From Mycobacterium sp. KBS0706 (GTDB lineage: Bacteria > Pseudomonadota > Alphaproteobacteria > DSM-16000 > Inquilinaceae): 64,000 nt of DNA. The DNA is taken from assembly GCF_005938675.2 (NCBI RefSeq), contig NZ_VCCH02000005.1, forward strand, positions 62,001 through 126,000. The letters are read 5' to 3'. Both the position numbers and the translations under genes were made by a program. Positions within the stretch are counted from its first letter, which is position 1. Every line of letters starts with the position of its first letter. Of this stretch, positions 55,221 to 63,654 are shown one piece after another. Under the pieces are notes generated by a model. That model searched no databases. It had not been told where the DNA came from and saw only the letters and a program-made list of their open reading frames with translations.

Positions 55221-56459
55221 ATGGCCGCGGACGCAGCCGACACCATGTTGAGCAAGCCTGGGTTGAGCAAGCCGGCGGTGCACACCGAGGGCCGGCCGCA
55301 TCTGCGCGTGCTCGGCACCGAGATCACGCTGCTGGACAGCATCCGCGAACGGGCCGAGGCCGATCTCGGCATCACGGTCAGCTATGAGACGCTGGATTTC
55401 CTGGGCGCGCAGCAGAAGGCGGCGACCCAGCCCGGCGCCTTCGACATCTACGACCAGTGCTTCCACAATCTCGACATCGTCTGGTTCTGGAAGGCGATCC
55501 AGCCGATCGATACCGGCCGCATCCCACATTGGGGCGAGGTCAACGACCTGACCAAGACCGGGCGGCTGAGCGCCGACGCCATGATCGGCCGCGGCGACGC
55601 GCCGGTGAAGAAGCTGTACGTCCAGCCCGACCGATCGCTCGGGGCCCAGCCATCGCGCCACATCAGCATGCTGCCGGCGGTGCACAATGTCGACGCCTTC
55701 GCCTATGACCCGACCGTGGTGCCGCCGGGCCAGCCCTATGAGACCGAGAGCTGGGGCTGGCTGCTGGACGAGCGCTGGCGCGGCCGGGTCGCGCTGGTCG
55801 ACGAGCCGGCGATCGGCGTGTTCGACGCGGCGCTGGCGCTGCAGGCCCGCGGCGAGGCCAGCTTCGCCGATATCGGCAACATGACGCTGGCGGAGATCGA
55901 CCGGCTGATCGACCTCCTGGTCGCGCGCAAGCGCCAGGGGCATTTCTGCGGCTTCTGGCAGACCATGGCCGACGCCAAGCGGCTGATGGTCGACCACCGC
56001 GCCGCGATCCAGAGCAGCTGGGCCCCGGCCGCGGTCGCCCTGTCGGGCCTGGGCGTGCCGGTGCGCGAGGCGGCGCCGCGCGAAGGCTATCGCGCCTGGC
56101 ATGGCGGCCTGTGCATCGCAGCCCCCCTGTCCGGCCGGGCGCTCGACGTCGCCTATGCCTATCTGAACTGGTGGCTGTCCGGCTGGCCCGGCGCGGTGAT
56201 GGCCCGGCAGGGCTACTACATGTCGATCCCGAAGCGGGTGCGCCCATTCCTGGACCCGGCCGAATGGGACTACTGGTACGAGGGCAAGCCGGCGGCCAAG
56301 GACCTGGAGGGCACCGACGGCCGCGTCGCGGTGAAGGCCGGCGCGGTGCGCTCCGGCGGCTCCTACTGGCGCCGCGCCAGCCGCATCGCCGTGTGGAACA
56401 CGGTGATGGACGAGCACAACTACCTCGCCCGCCGCTGGTCGGAGCTGACGGGGGGTTAG
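55221..56459 (+). CDS. PotD-type binding protein without a signal peptide
   Basis: The 412-residue protein is a paralogue of the Tat-exported SBP at 50348 (shared GQYYSP/GYYMSIPKRV region, YWYEGKP, GGS..RRAS, and C-terminal DEHNYLARRW). The N-terminus MAADAADTMLSKPGLSKP is hydrophilic, with no Sec, Tat or lipoprotein signal and no hydrophobic stretch in the 80 bases upstream in frame. It would remain cytosolic if this start is right. Possible roles: intracellular ligand carrier, sensor or a decayed duplicate. Confidence 0.82.
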   Translation: MAADAADTMLSKPGLSKPAVHTEGRPHLRVLGTEITLLDSIRERAEADLGITVSYETLDFLGAQQKAATQPGAFDIYDQCFHNLDIVWFWKAIQPIDTGRIPHWGEVNDLTKTGRLSADAMIGRGDAPVKKLYVQPDRSLGAQPSRHISMLPAVHNVDAFAYDPTVVPPGQPYETESWGWLLDERWRGRVALVDEPAIGVFDAALALQARGEASFADIGNMTLAEIDRLIDLLVARKRQGHFCGFWQTMADAKRLMVDHRAAIQSSWAPAAVALSGLGVPVREAAPREGYRAWHGGLCIAAPLSGRALDVAYAYLNWWLSGWPGAVMARQGYYMSIPKRVRPFLDPAEWDYWYEGKPAAKDLEGTDGRVAVKAGAVRSGGSYWRRASRIAVWNTVMDEHNYLARRWSELTGG

Positions 56460-56481
56460 GCCTGTGCACCGGCGCGGCCCG

Positions 56482-56611
56482 CCCCCTCACCCTCCCGGCC
56501 CAAGCGGGCCGGGCCCCTCCCTCTCCCCGAGGGGAGGGAAAAAGGGTGCGGCGCTCCGACACCTCTCCCCGGGGAGAGGTCGAAATCGCGCAGCAATTTC
56601 GGGTGAGGGGG
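56482..56611. repeat. Palindromic repeat downstream of the operon
   Basis: The 130-bp element starts CCCCCTCACCCTCCCGG and ends GGGTGAGGGGG, with inner hairpins CTCCCTCTCCCCGAGGGGAGGG and CTCTCCCCGGGGAGAG and CGAAATCGC. It matches 21954-22071 in layout. It lies between convergent genes. Confidence 0.82.
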
Positions 56612-56637
56612 TGGCTCCGGCCCAACCGATCGGGCGG

Positions 56638-56838
56638 TCACCCGGTGTCGGGCTGCTTCGGCTCGCGGTAGGCGGCATCGAAGTCGATACCGAGGGAGGC
56701 GCAGAGGCGGCGGGCGGCCCGCATCGGGGGTTCGGCGTCGATCAGCGCCTCGACGTCGGGCTCCCGGAGCCGGGCCTCCAGCGCGGCCTGGAAGGCGGGG
56801 ATCCGGTCGGGGGCGAGGCCGTTGAGCGTGTGCTGCAT
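56638..56838 (-). CDS. Small hypothetical protein, coupled to upstream gene
   Basis: A 66-residue open frame starts at an ATG overlapping the stop of the preceding gene (TGATG). It contains amphipathic helices (LAPDRIPAFQAALEARL; PPMRAARRLCASLGID). It has no recognised domain. The overlap and codon pattern support a real gene; a longer open frame upstream is antisense to the neighbour. Confidence 0.5.
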   Translation of the reverse strand: MQHTLNGLAPDRIPAFQAALEARLREPDVEALIDAEPPMRAARRLCASLGIDFDAAYREPKQPDTG

Positions 56839-57482
56839 CAGCTCATGCAGCCGGCCCGGCGCCGCTTGCGGATCGCGGCCGGGGTGCTGGCGGTCGGCGG
56901 CGGCGGATAGGGCTGGTCCGACCAGTCGCTGGCCCGGCGGTGCCATTGCTCGGACACGCCGAGACCGCAGGCCAGGCCGGCGATGACCGAACCGACAGGT
57001 CGGTCCTCGACCCGGTCCTCCTCATCGCCGTAGAGCTCGTCGAGCTGGTCGCGCATCTCGGTGATGCGGTATTCGGCCTCCTCGATATCCCGGGTCGACT
57101 CGGCGGCACCCCAGATCAGAGCGAAGAGGGCCTCGGTGACGTGGTTGCGCTGGCGGCCGCGGCGGGCCTTCCGGTCGGCCTTGTCGCGGGCGCACAGTCT
57201 GTCGGCGGTGCGGCTGCGCAGCGCCAAGGCCCGCTGCACCGTCTGGGCATGGCGGGCGAAGGCGAGGCCGTGATCCACGGCCGCCGGGGCATCGGCCCGG
57301 GGCGCTGCGGCTTCAGCCTGCCCGGCCTCAGGCCGCTCGGCCTGGGCGATGGCCTTGGCACCCTCCGCCTCGACCAGCCTCATGCCGATCTCGGCGATGC
57401 GCGTGAGCATCTCGATCTGCTGCAGCGCGAGGCTGCGGCAATGAGCCTGGACGTCGAGGTCGGAGTCTGTATCTCTTTTCAT
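56838..57482 (-). CDS. Hypothetical helical protein
   Basis: A 214-residue, Ala/Glu/Arg-rich helical protein, not recognised. A regular helix-forming region (CRSLALQQIEMLTRIAEIGMR; HVTEALFALIWGAAESTRDI; EEAEYRITEMRDQLDELYGDE) suggests coiled coil in the second half, followed by a Pro-rich tail. The frame could start at the ATG at 57494 as well; no strong ribosome-binding signal was seen for either. It is followed by a coupled small gene. Cytosolic; no span. Confidence 0.65.
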   Translation of the reverse strand: MKRDTDSDLDVQAHCRSLALQQIEMLTRIAEIGMRLVEAEGAKAIAQAERPEAGQAEAAAPRADAPAAVDHGLAFARHAQTVQRALALRSRTADRLCARDKADRKARRGRQRNHVTEALFALIWGAAESTRDIEEAEYRITEMRDQLDELYGDEEDRVEDRPVGSVIAGLACGLGVSEQWHRRASDWSDQPYPPPPTASTPAAIRKRRRAGCMS

Positions 57483-57597
57483 AGAACGTATCATGAACGA
57501 TAACGAACCGGGTGCGCAATGAACATTTCGTTTACGACCAGTCTGCGGGCCGGTGCGGGTGGCCAGGGCGGAGGCTGGCTGCAAGCTTGAGTCCGCG

Positions 57598-58950
57598 CTA
57601 CGGCAGCAGCACCGTGACCCGCAGCCCGGGATGGTTGTCGCCGAGCGAGACCTCGGCCCGATGCAGTTGCGCCGTTGCCGCGACCAGGCTGAGGCCCAGC
57701 CCGTTGCCCGGCGTGTGCCGGCTCTGCTCCAGCCGGTAGAAGCGCCGGAACACCCGCTCGCGCTCCTCCGCCGGAACGCCCGGGCCCCGGTCGGCGACCA
57801 CCAGCTCGGCACGCCCGTCCCGCAGGCGAGACAGGGCGATGTCGATGCCGGTGCCGGCCGGGGTGTGGCGCAAGGCATTCTCGATCAGGTTCGCGACCGC
57901 CTGGGACAGCAGGTCCGCGTCGCCGGTCACCGCCACCTCGGGTTCGATCCGGCTGCGGATGGCCCGGCCCTGCTCCTCGGCCGAGGCCTGGAAGATTTCG
58001 GCGACAGTGCCCACAAGGGCGCTCAGATCGACCCGGGCGAAGCCCCGACGCCGGCTGCCGGCCTCGACCTGGGCGATGCGCAGCAGCGCGTTGAAGATGC
58101 CGAGCAACCGGTCCGCCTCGGCCATCGCCCGCTCCACCGACCGCTCGTATTCGGCGGCCGTGCCCGACCGCAGCAGGGCGCCCTCCAGCTGCTGCCGCAG
58201 GCGGCCGAGCGGGGTCCGCAGGTCGTGGGCGATGTCGGTCGACACCTGCCGCAGCCCCTCCAGCAGCGCCTCGATCCGGTCCAGCATGGCGTTGACGACG
58301 CCGGTCAGCCGGTCGAACTCGTCATCCGTGCCGCGCCCGGGCAGCCGCTGGCTGAGGTCGCCCTCCATGATCTTCAGGCAAATCCGGTTGATGGCGTCGA
58401 CCCGCCGCAGCACGCCGGCGCTGACGACCAGCCCGCCGCCGACGCCCAGCACCGCCGTGGCCAGCAGCCCCCAGCCCAGGCCGCGTAGCCAGAGCTCCTG
58501 CAGATCGTCGATCGGCGCCCGGTCGGCCGCGACGAGGACGAAGGCGCCGTCGACCAGGATCTTGCCCATCCCGCGCAGCCGCACCTCGCCGCCGTCCTTG
58601 CCGCCGCCGGGCAGGGTCAGGTCCACCGGCCCTGGCCCCGGCGCCATCGCCGGCAGGTTGCCGGCCAGGCGGCGGCCGTCGCGGTCCTCGAACAGGTAGA
58701 AGCCGGGCCCGAGCGGATCCTGCGCCAGGCTCTGCTCGATGTCGCTGGCGATCTCCTCGGGCGGGTCGTTGGGATAATCTTCCGTCAGCTCCGTGACGAC
58801 GGTCGTGAGCGTGGCGTCGAACTGGCGCTCGGTGTAGCCCTCGGTGGCCCAGTAGAGGATGCCGAGGATCACCGCGACCGAGGCCCCGAACACCACCGTG
58901 TACAGGGCGGTCAGCCGGAAGCTGGTGGTGCGGAGGATCCGGGTCCGCAT
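57598..58950 (-). CDS. Sensor histidine kinase (EnvZ/QseC-like)
   Basis: The 450-residue protein has two membrane spans (about 11-33 and 159-180) around a periplasmic loop, a HAMP segment (181-235), the phospho-acceptor His242 in STDIAHDLRTPLG, and a HATPase domain (NLIENALRHTP, DRGPGVP, GNGLGLSLV). It starts seven bases after the OmpR-type gene, so both form one operon. The sensed signal is unknown; the periplasmic part (residues 34-158) shows no known sensor domain. Confidence 0.94.
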   Translation of the reverse strand: MRTRILRTTSFRLTALYTVVFGASVAVILGILYWATEGYTERQFDATLTTVVTELTEDYPNDPPEEIASDIEQSLAQDPLGPGFYLFEDRDGRRLAGNLPAMAPGPGPVDLTLPGGGKDGGEVRLRGMGKILVDGAFVLVAADRAPIDDLQELWLRGLGWGLLATAVLGVGGGLVVSAGVLRRVDAINRICLKIMEGDLSQRLPGRGTDDEFDRLTGVVNAMLDRIEALLEGLRQVSTDIAHDLRTPLGRLRQQLEGALLRSGTAAEYERSVERAMAEADRLLGIFNALLRIAQVEAGSRRRGFARVDLSALVGTVAEIFQASAEEQGRAIRSRIEPEVAVTGDADLLSQAVANLIENALRHTPAGTGIDIALSRLRDGRAELVVADRGPGVPAEERERVFRRFYRLEQSRHTPGNGLGLSLVAATAQLHRAEVSLGDNHPGLRVTVLLP

Positions 58951-58957
58951 CGGCGGG

Positions 58958-59635
58958 CTAGGCCGGCGGGCCGAGGCGGTAGCCCGCGCCGCGGATGGTG
59001 GTGATCAGCTCGGCCGAAGCGGGCCGATGCAGCTTGCTGCGCAGCCGGCTCATATGCGCCTCGACGACATTGGTGTTGGGGTCGAAGCGCAGGCGCCAGA
59101 CGGTCTCCAGCAGCATGGTCTTGGTCACGACGTGGCCGGCGTTGCGCAGCAGGTACTCCAGCAGCTGGAACTCGCGCGGCATCAGCTCGACCGGCTGGCC
59201 GGCCCGGCTGACCGACCGGCGCAGCAGGTCCATCTCCAGGTCGCCGCAGCGCAGCGCCGTCTCCGCCGTGCTCTGGCGGGCACGGCGCCCCAGCGCCTCG
59301 ACACGGGCCAGCAGCTCCGGCAGGGCGAAGGGCTTCGGCAGGTAGTCGTCGCCGCCCGCCTCCAGCCCGGCGACCCGGTCCTCCATCTCGCCCAGCGCGG
59401 TCAGGAACAGGACCGGCGTCTCGACCTCGGCGGCGCGCAGGCGCCGGACCAGGGCGAGCCCGTCGAGCTTCGGCACCATCCGGTCGACCACCAGGATGTC
59501 GAAGGCGCCGCTGGCGGCGGCGAGGAAGCCGCGCGGCCCCTCGTCCACCGCCTCCACCGCATGGCCGTTGGCCGTCAGCCCGTCGGCGACATAGGCGGCG
59601 GTGTCTGCATCGTCCTCGATCAGCAGGATCCTCAT
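58958..59635 (-). CDS. OmpR-family response regulator
   Basis: From the ATG at 59635 the protein has 225 residues: a receiver with the acidic pocket EDDAD, phospho-acceptor Asp51 (LVVDRMVP) and Lys101 (LPKPFAL), then a winged helix (LELMPREFQLLEYLLRNAGHVVTKTML region). It is first in a two-gene operon with its kinase. The palindrome at 59715-59729, 80 bases upstream, may be its own operator. Confidence 0.94.
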   Translation of the reverse strand: MRILLIEDDADTAAYVADGLTANGHAVEAVDEGPRGFLAAASGAFDILVVDRMVPKLDGLALVRRLRAAEVETPVLFLTALGEMEDRVAGLEAGGDDYLPKPFALPELLARVEALGRRARQSTAETALRCGDLEMDLLRRSVSRAGQPVELMPREFQLLEYLLRNAGHVVTKTMLLETVWRLRFDPNTNVVEAHMSRLRSKLHRPASAELITTIRGAGYRLGPPA

Positions 59636-59714
59636 CGCAACCCGCAACTCCCGACGCTCTATCCCGGATGGGACGACATCAACGAAATCGATTCTCGTCG
59701 GAATATCTCATATA

Positions 59715-59729
59715 CAATTGTCACAATTG
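59715..59729. promoter_or_regulatory. CAATTGT-C-ACAATTG palindrome upstream of response regulator
   Basis: A perfect 7-bp dyad around one base, in the A+T-rich intergenic stretch 59648-59884 before the OmpR-type gene. Possibly an autoregulatory site; the remainder of the stretch holds no gene. Confidence 0.35.
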
Positions 59730-59884
59730 AAAGTACAAAATTCATACCAAATGATTGACCATCGAATTATGGCCAATATTAAAAATCCGTTATCTTTCTA
59801 AACCACATTCATCAAGCCGATCGATCGAATTATATATGAGCCTCCTCGCGATCTTCTCCTGATCATTCGGTTCAGAGGTTAGAA

Positions 59885-60109
59885 ATGTCTAGCGACTGCA
59901 AGCCGATGTCCGAGCCGAAACTGTCCATCGTCCAACCCCATGATCCGCTCGACGGGTCCGGGGCGGGCGATGCTCCGGACGGCTGGTATGAGCCCGACCG
60001 TCTGGGCCAACCGCGGGAGGCGGAGGCCGCCGCCCGGCAGAGCAATGCCGACCGCATCGTCGACCACCTTAAATCGGTCCTGTCCGCCGCGCGCCGGAGC
60101 GACGCCTGA
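59885..60109 (+). CDS. Small hypothetical protein
   Basis: A 74-residue open frame with AGAGG six bases before its ATG. The acidic, Pro/Gly/Asp-rich N-terminal half is followed by an amphipathic helix (AAARQSNADRIVDHLKSVLSAAR). It has no span or known domain. Its position in an A+T-rich promoter region and good start signal suggest a real gene; function unknown. Confidence 0.5.
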   Translation: MSSDCKPMSEPKLSIVQPHDPLDGSGAGDAPDGWYEPDRLGQPREAEAAARQSNADRIVDHLKSVLSAARRSDA

Positions 60110-60172
60110 TCTCCACGACGGCGAGACGGCATCTCCGCCTTTCCTGTAGTAATTGCTTCGTATATGCTCATT

Positions 60173-60188
60173 TGTAGCATTTGCAACA
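60173..60188. promoter_or_regulatory. TGTNGCANNTGCNACA dyad upstream of RpiR gene
   Basis: TGTAGCATTTGCAACA has twelve of sixteen symmetric bases and lies 15 bases before the GTG of the RpiR gene in an A+T-rich leader. Probable autoregulatory operator. Confidence 0.4.
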
Positions 60189-60203
60189 TCGACTTGTCCA
60201 GAT

Positions 60204-61097
60204 GTGACGGACCTCGCCCCCCTCCCGATCGAGCAGCGTGTCGAGGCGGCGCTCGGCCGGCTGTCGCCGGCGGAGCAGCGGGTCGCCCGCTTCGTCGTCG
60301 AGCAGAAGGAGGCGGTGCTGCTGTCCTCCGCCGCCGAGATCGCGGCCCGGGCCGGCACCAGCGACGCCACGGTGGTGCGCACGGCACGGTCGCTCGGCTT
60401 CGACGGGCTGCAGCAGCTGCGCGAGGCGCTGCTGGCCGATCTGACCGGGTCGACGACGCCGGGCAGCCGCATGCGCCGCACCCTCGATGTCGTCGGTGAA
60501 GACGCGGCCGGCGCGCTGCAGCACGTGCTGTCGATCCATCGCGAGGCCACGGAGGCCTTGGCCGTCCCCGGGTTCCAGCAGCCCTTCGCCCATGCCGTGG
60601 AGATCCTCGCGGCCGCTCGACGCCGGCATATCTTCGGCATCGGCCCCTCCGGCAGCCTGGCCGAATACGCCGCGCTGCAGCTCAGCCGCATCGGGCTGCC
60701 CAGCGAGGCGCTGGCCGCGACCGGCATCGGCCTGGCCGACCGGCTGCTGCGGCTCGCCGAGGGCGACGCGCTGGTCCTGATCGCCTATGCGCCGATCTAT
60801 CGCGAGGCGGCCGTCACGCTCGACGTCGCCGAGCGGCACCGGGTGCCGGTGCTGCTGGTCAGCGACAGCCTGGGCCCCTTCCTGCGCGACCGCGTCGCCG
60901 AGATCCTGCCGGTGCCGCGCGGCCGGGCCGACCATCTGGCGATGCATGCCGGCACAATGCTGCTGATCGAGGCGCTGGTCGTCGCCCTGGCGGCGCGTGA
61001 CCGCGAGCGCGCCTTGGCCGGCCTGGAGACGCTGGGCACGCTGCGCGGTGAGATCGACAGGCTCTGGCTGAGACGGGGGCCGAAACGGACGCCATGA
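60204..61097 (+). CDS. RpiR-family regulator with SIS domain
   Basis: The GTG at 60204 gives 297 residues starting MTDLAPLPIEQRVEAAL. A helix-turn-helix (SSAAEIAARAGTSDATVVRTARSLGFDGL split at residues 42-70) is followed by a SIS domain (FGIGPSGSLAEYAALQLSRIG; GDALVLIAYAPIYREA). A TTG at 60153 is an alternative. It overlaps the COG4280 gene by four bases, so it is cotranscribed with a membrane protein that is not an obvious sugar gene. Confidence 0.88.
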   Translation: MTDLAPLPIEQRVEAALGRLSPAEQRVARFVVEQKEAVLLSSAAEIAARAGTSDATVVRTARSLGFDGLQQLREALLADLTGSTTPGSRMRRTLDVVGEDAAGALQHVLSIHREATEALAVPGFQQPFAHAVEILAAARRRHIFGIGPSGSLAEYAALQLSRIGLPSEALAATGIGLADRLLRLAEGDALVLIAYAPIYREAAVTLDVAERHRVPVLLVSDSLGPFLRDRVAEILPVPRGRADHLAMHAGTMLLIEALVVALAARDRERALAGLETLGTLRGEIDRLWLRRGPKRTP

Positions 61098-61849
61098 CCA
61101 GCACCACCGCGATTCTCTCCACCGTCACCGCCTCCTTCCTCGGCTCCTTCGTCGAGGTGGTGGAGGCGTTCACCATCATCCTCGCCGTCGGCCTGTCGCA
61201 GAGCTGGCGACCGGCCTTCATCGGCACGGCGGCCGCCCTGGCGGTGCTGGCCGTGCTGGTCCTGCTGCTCGGGCCGTTGCTCGAGCTGGTTCCGATCGAG
61301 GCGCTGCAATTCGCGATCGGCACGCTGCTGATACTGTTCGGCCTGCGCTGGCTGCGGAAGGCGATCCTGCGGGCGTCGGGCCTGATTCCGCTGCGCGACG
61401 AGGCACGCGCCTTCGCCGCGGAGACCGACCAGCTGCGCCGCCGCAGCGCCGAGCGCCGGGCCGACTGGCTGGCGGGGGTCGCCGCATTCAAGGCGGTGCT
61501 GCTGGAGGGCGTCGAGGTCGTCTTCATTGTCATCGCCGTCGGCGCCGGGCGCGGCATGATCGGCTATGCCAGCCTCGGCGCCGCAGCCGCGTGCCTGCTG
61601 GTGCTGATCATCGGCCTGGCCGTGCACCGGCCGCTGTCGCGGGTGCCAGAGAACACGCTGAAATTCACGGTCGGCCTGCTGCTCACCTCCTTCGGCGTGT
61701 TCTGGACCGGCGAGGGGCTGGGTGCCGACTGGCCGGGGGCAGACCTGTCGCTGCTCGGCATCCTGGCGGTGGTCGCGGCCATGTCCTTCGCCGCCGTCAA
61801 GCTGCTGCGTCCGCCCTCCGGCGCACCGGTCCGGGAGGGGACGCCATGA
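61094..61849 (+). CDS. COG4280-type membrane protein with paired ExxE motifs
   Basis: The 251-residue protein has six predicted spans. Each half contains an acidic membrane motif: FVEVVEAFTI near residue 19-28 and VLLEGVEVVFIV near 136-147. Such ExxE pairs are seen in FTR1-like and cation-transport families, and suggest metal or cation movement; the family itself is uncharacterised. It is translationally coupled to the RpiR regulator and to a small membrane protein. Confidence 0.82.
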   Translation: MTSTTAILSTVTASFLGSFVEVVEAFTIILAVGLSQSWRPAFIGTAAALAVLAVLVLLLGPLLELVPIEALQFAIGTLLILFGLRWLRKAILRASGLIPLRDEARAFAAETDQLRRRSAERRADWLAGVAAFKAVLLEGVEVVFIVIAVGAGRGMIGYASLGAAAACLLVLIIGLAVHRPLSRVPENTLKFTVGLLLTSFGVFWTGEGLGADWPGADLSLLGILAVVAAMSFAAVKLLRPPSGAPVREGTP

Positions 61850-62070
61850 GCGCCATCAAGACCGTTCTGGCCGAGCTGCTGGGCCTGTTCATCGACGACG
61901 GCGCCCTGGCGCTGGCCGCGATCGCGCTGATCGCCGCCGTCGCCGCGGCGGTCCGCTGGGCCGAGCTGCCAGGGCTGGAGGGCGGGCTGCTGATCCTCGC
62001 CGGCTGCCTGCTGATCCTGGCCGAGAGCCTGACCCGGGCGGCACGGGCGAAACGGCGCGGCGGAGGGTGA
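61846..62070 (+). CDS. Small membrane protein coupled to COG4280 gene
   Basis: A 74-residue protein with two predicted spans (about 20-38 and 45-62) and a basic C-terminus (RAARAKRRGGG). Its ATG overlaps the previous stop (ATGA), indicating coupling. It is probably a small partner subunit of the COG4280 protein; not otherwise recognised. Confidence 0.68.
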   Translation: MSAIKTVLAELLGLFIDDGALALAAIALIAAVAAAVRWAELPGLEGGLLILAGCLLILAESLTRAARAKRRGGG

Positions 62071-62181
62071 TCGATGCAAAGACGCCGGCCGAAGGAACAC
62101 CCGTTCATCGGTGCGGCGACATGAGCGATGATGGCCGGCTGCCCGACTCCGTGGCGGCACCGGCAACGTTTCGAGGCCGCC

Positions 62182-62649
62182 ATGTCTCTCTCCCCGATCC
62201 TGCGCATGGCGGTGCCGGCCCTGATCCTGGCGGCCTGCGTCCGGTCCCAACCAGCGCCGCTGCACCCGGGTCCGATGCCATCCGCGTCGGGCACTCCCAC
62301 CGCGATCGCGACCAATGTCGGAAAGGGGCGATACCCGCTTCCGCAGGCGAGGCAGGCCGTCGTGTCGAAGGGCACGCAAGGCGCGATCCGCGACAAGGTC
62401 AGGCAATGCTGGAATATCTCCTCCGGAGTTCAGAGCAGACCCGTCACCATCCGCATTGCCCGGATCAACTCGGACGGCACGATCCCGCCCGGCGCCGCTT
62501 CCATCGTCGATGACGGCGGCAGCCAGGCCTGGGCGCAGGCGGCCCTGCGGGCGGTCGTCAACCCGGTCTGCCAGCCCTGGCCAGTGCCCCAGGGAGGCTG
62601 GCCGAATGACGGCTTCACCCTGGTCTTCGACCCGAAGGAGCTATTCTGA
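62182..62649 (+). CDS. Lipoprotein with TolA/TonB C-terminal-like fold
   Basis: From the ATG at 62182 the protein has 155 residues, a lipobox signal peptide (ALILAAC near residue 18), a Pro-rich spacer, and a C-terminal region with VRQCWNI, VTIRIARINSDGTIPP and AWAQAALRAVVNPVCQPW, like TolA/TonB C-terminal domains. The ATG at 62128 would add a non-signal extension. It is probably anchored in the outer membrane or inner membrane. Export and fold inferred from motifs. Confidence 0.68.
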   Translation: MSLSPILRMAVPALILAACVRSQPAPLHPGPMPSASGTPTAIATNVGKGRYPLPQARQAVVSKGTQGAIRDKVRQCWNISSGVQSRPVTIRIARINSDGTIPPGAASIVDDGGSQAWAQAALRAVVNPVCQPWPVPQGGWPNDGFTLVFDPKELF

Positions 62650-62753
62650 TTGGCGTCGACCTCGTCTACGAGACGCATCCCAGCGCAGTGAGTGACAGGA
62701 CGCGCTCGGTCCCGTAGTAACCAACACTGGAGCAGTGCAGACGGAGCGTTCCC

Positions 62754-63623
62754 GTGCAGGCAGCTGAGGTTTCGCGAGCGGTGGCCGCGGCCATGTCGAT
62801 CGCCTCGGCGCTGGGCCTGACGGTCGACGACGCGGTCGTTCTGCAGAATTCGAACAAGCTCGCCTTGCGCCTGCTGCCTTGTGACGTCTTTGCCCGGGTG
62901 GCGCCTTCGGCCGAGCAGGTGTCGCAGTTCGAAATCGAGCTTGCCCAACGGCTCGCCGAGACCGGGAGCCCGGTGGCCGCGCTCGAGCCGCGCGTGGCGC
63001 CGCGCGCCTATGAGCGGGACGGCTTCATGGTGACGCTGTGGACCTGCTACGCGCCGGAGACGGCTGGCGGGGTCGCGCCGGCCGACTATGCGAAGGCGCT
63101 CGGACGGCTGCATGCCGGCATGCGCAAGATCGATGTCGCCACGCCGCACTTCACGGATCGGGTCGCGGACGCCCAGCACCTCGTGGCGAGCCGCGACCAG
63201 ACCCCGGCGCTCGCCGACGCGGACCGTGAGCTTCTCGACAGCACGCTTAGGAGCCTGAGACGAAGGATCGCCGGCCGCGGCGCCGCGGAGCAGTTGCTGC
63301 ATGGTGAGCCGCACCCGGGCAATGTGCTCGGCACGACGAACGGGCCGCTGTTCATCGACCTGGAGACGTGTTGCTGCGGGCCGGTCGAATTCGACCTCGC
63401 CCATGTGCCCGAAGAGGTCGCCGAGCATTATCCGGTCGCCGATCAAGACCTGCTCGGAGAATGCCGGGCCCTGGTTCTGGCGATGGTCGCGGCGTGGCGA
63501 TGGGATGCAGGCGACCAATACCCGGACGGGCGACGGGTCGGCCTCGAACTCCTCAGGACCATACGCATGGGTCCGCCGTGGCCGGCGCTCGACGTCGTGA
63601 TGCGGCGACTGGCGGGTCCGTAG
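62754..63623 (+). CDS. Aminoglycoside phosphotransferase-fold kinase
   Basis: The 289-residue protein starts at a GTG at 62754 with GGAG eight bases upstream. The catalytic HGEPHPGNVLG and metal-binding FIDLETCCCGP match the APH family Brenner motif and DFG-like segment. It phosphorylates a small hydroxyl-bearing molecule; resistance is not implied. Gene stands alone. Confidence 0.85.
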   Translation: MQAAEVSRAVAAAMSIASALGLTVDDAVVLQNSNKLALRLLPCDVFARVAPSAEQVSQFEIELAQRLAETGSPVAALEPRVAPRAYERDGFMVTLWTCYAPETAGGVAPADYAKALGRLHAGMRKIDVATPHFTDRVADAQHLVASRDQTPALADADRELLDSTLRSLRRRIAGRGAAEQLLHGEPHPGNVLGTTNGPLFIDLETCCCGPVEFDLAHVPEEVAEHYPVADQDLLGECRALVLAMVAAWRWDAGDQYPDGRRVGLELLRTIRMGPPWPALDVVMRRLAGP

Positions 63624-63654
63624 GCCGACAGGCATCGCCCGTCCTCGCCGCCGC

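Noticed and set aside
60153..60203. TTG start for the RpiR gene
   Set aside because: It would put the A+T-rich dyad (60173-60188) in coding sequence; the GTG at 60204 gives the usual family N-terminus.
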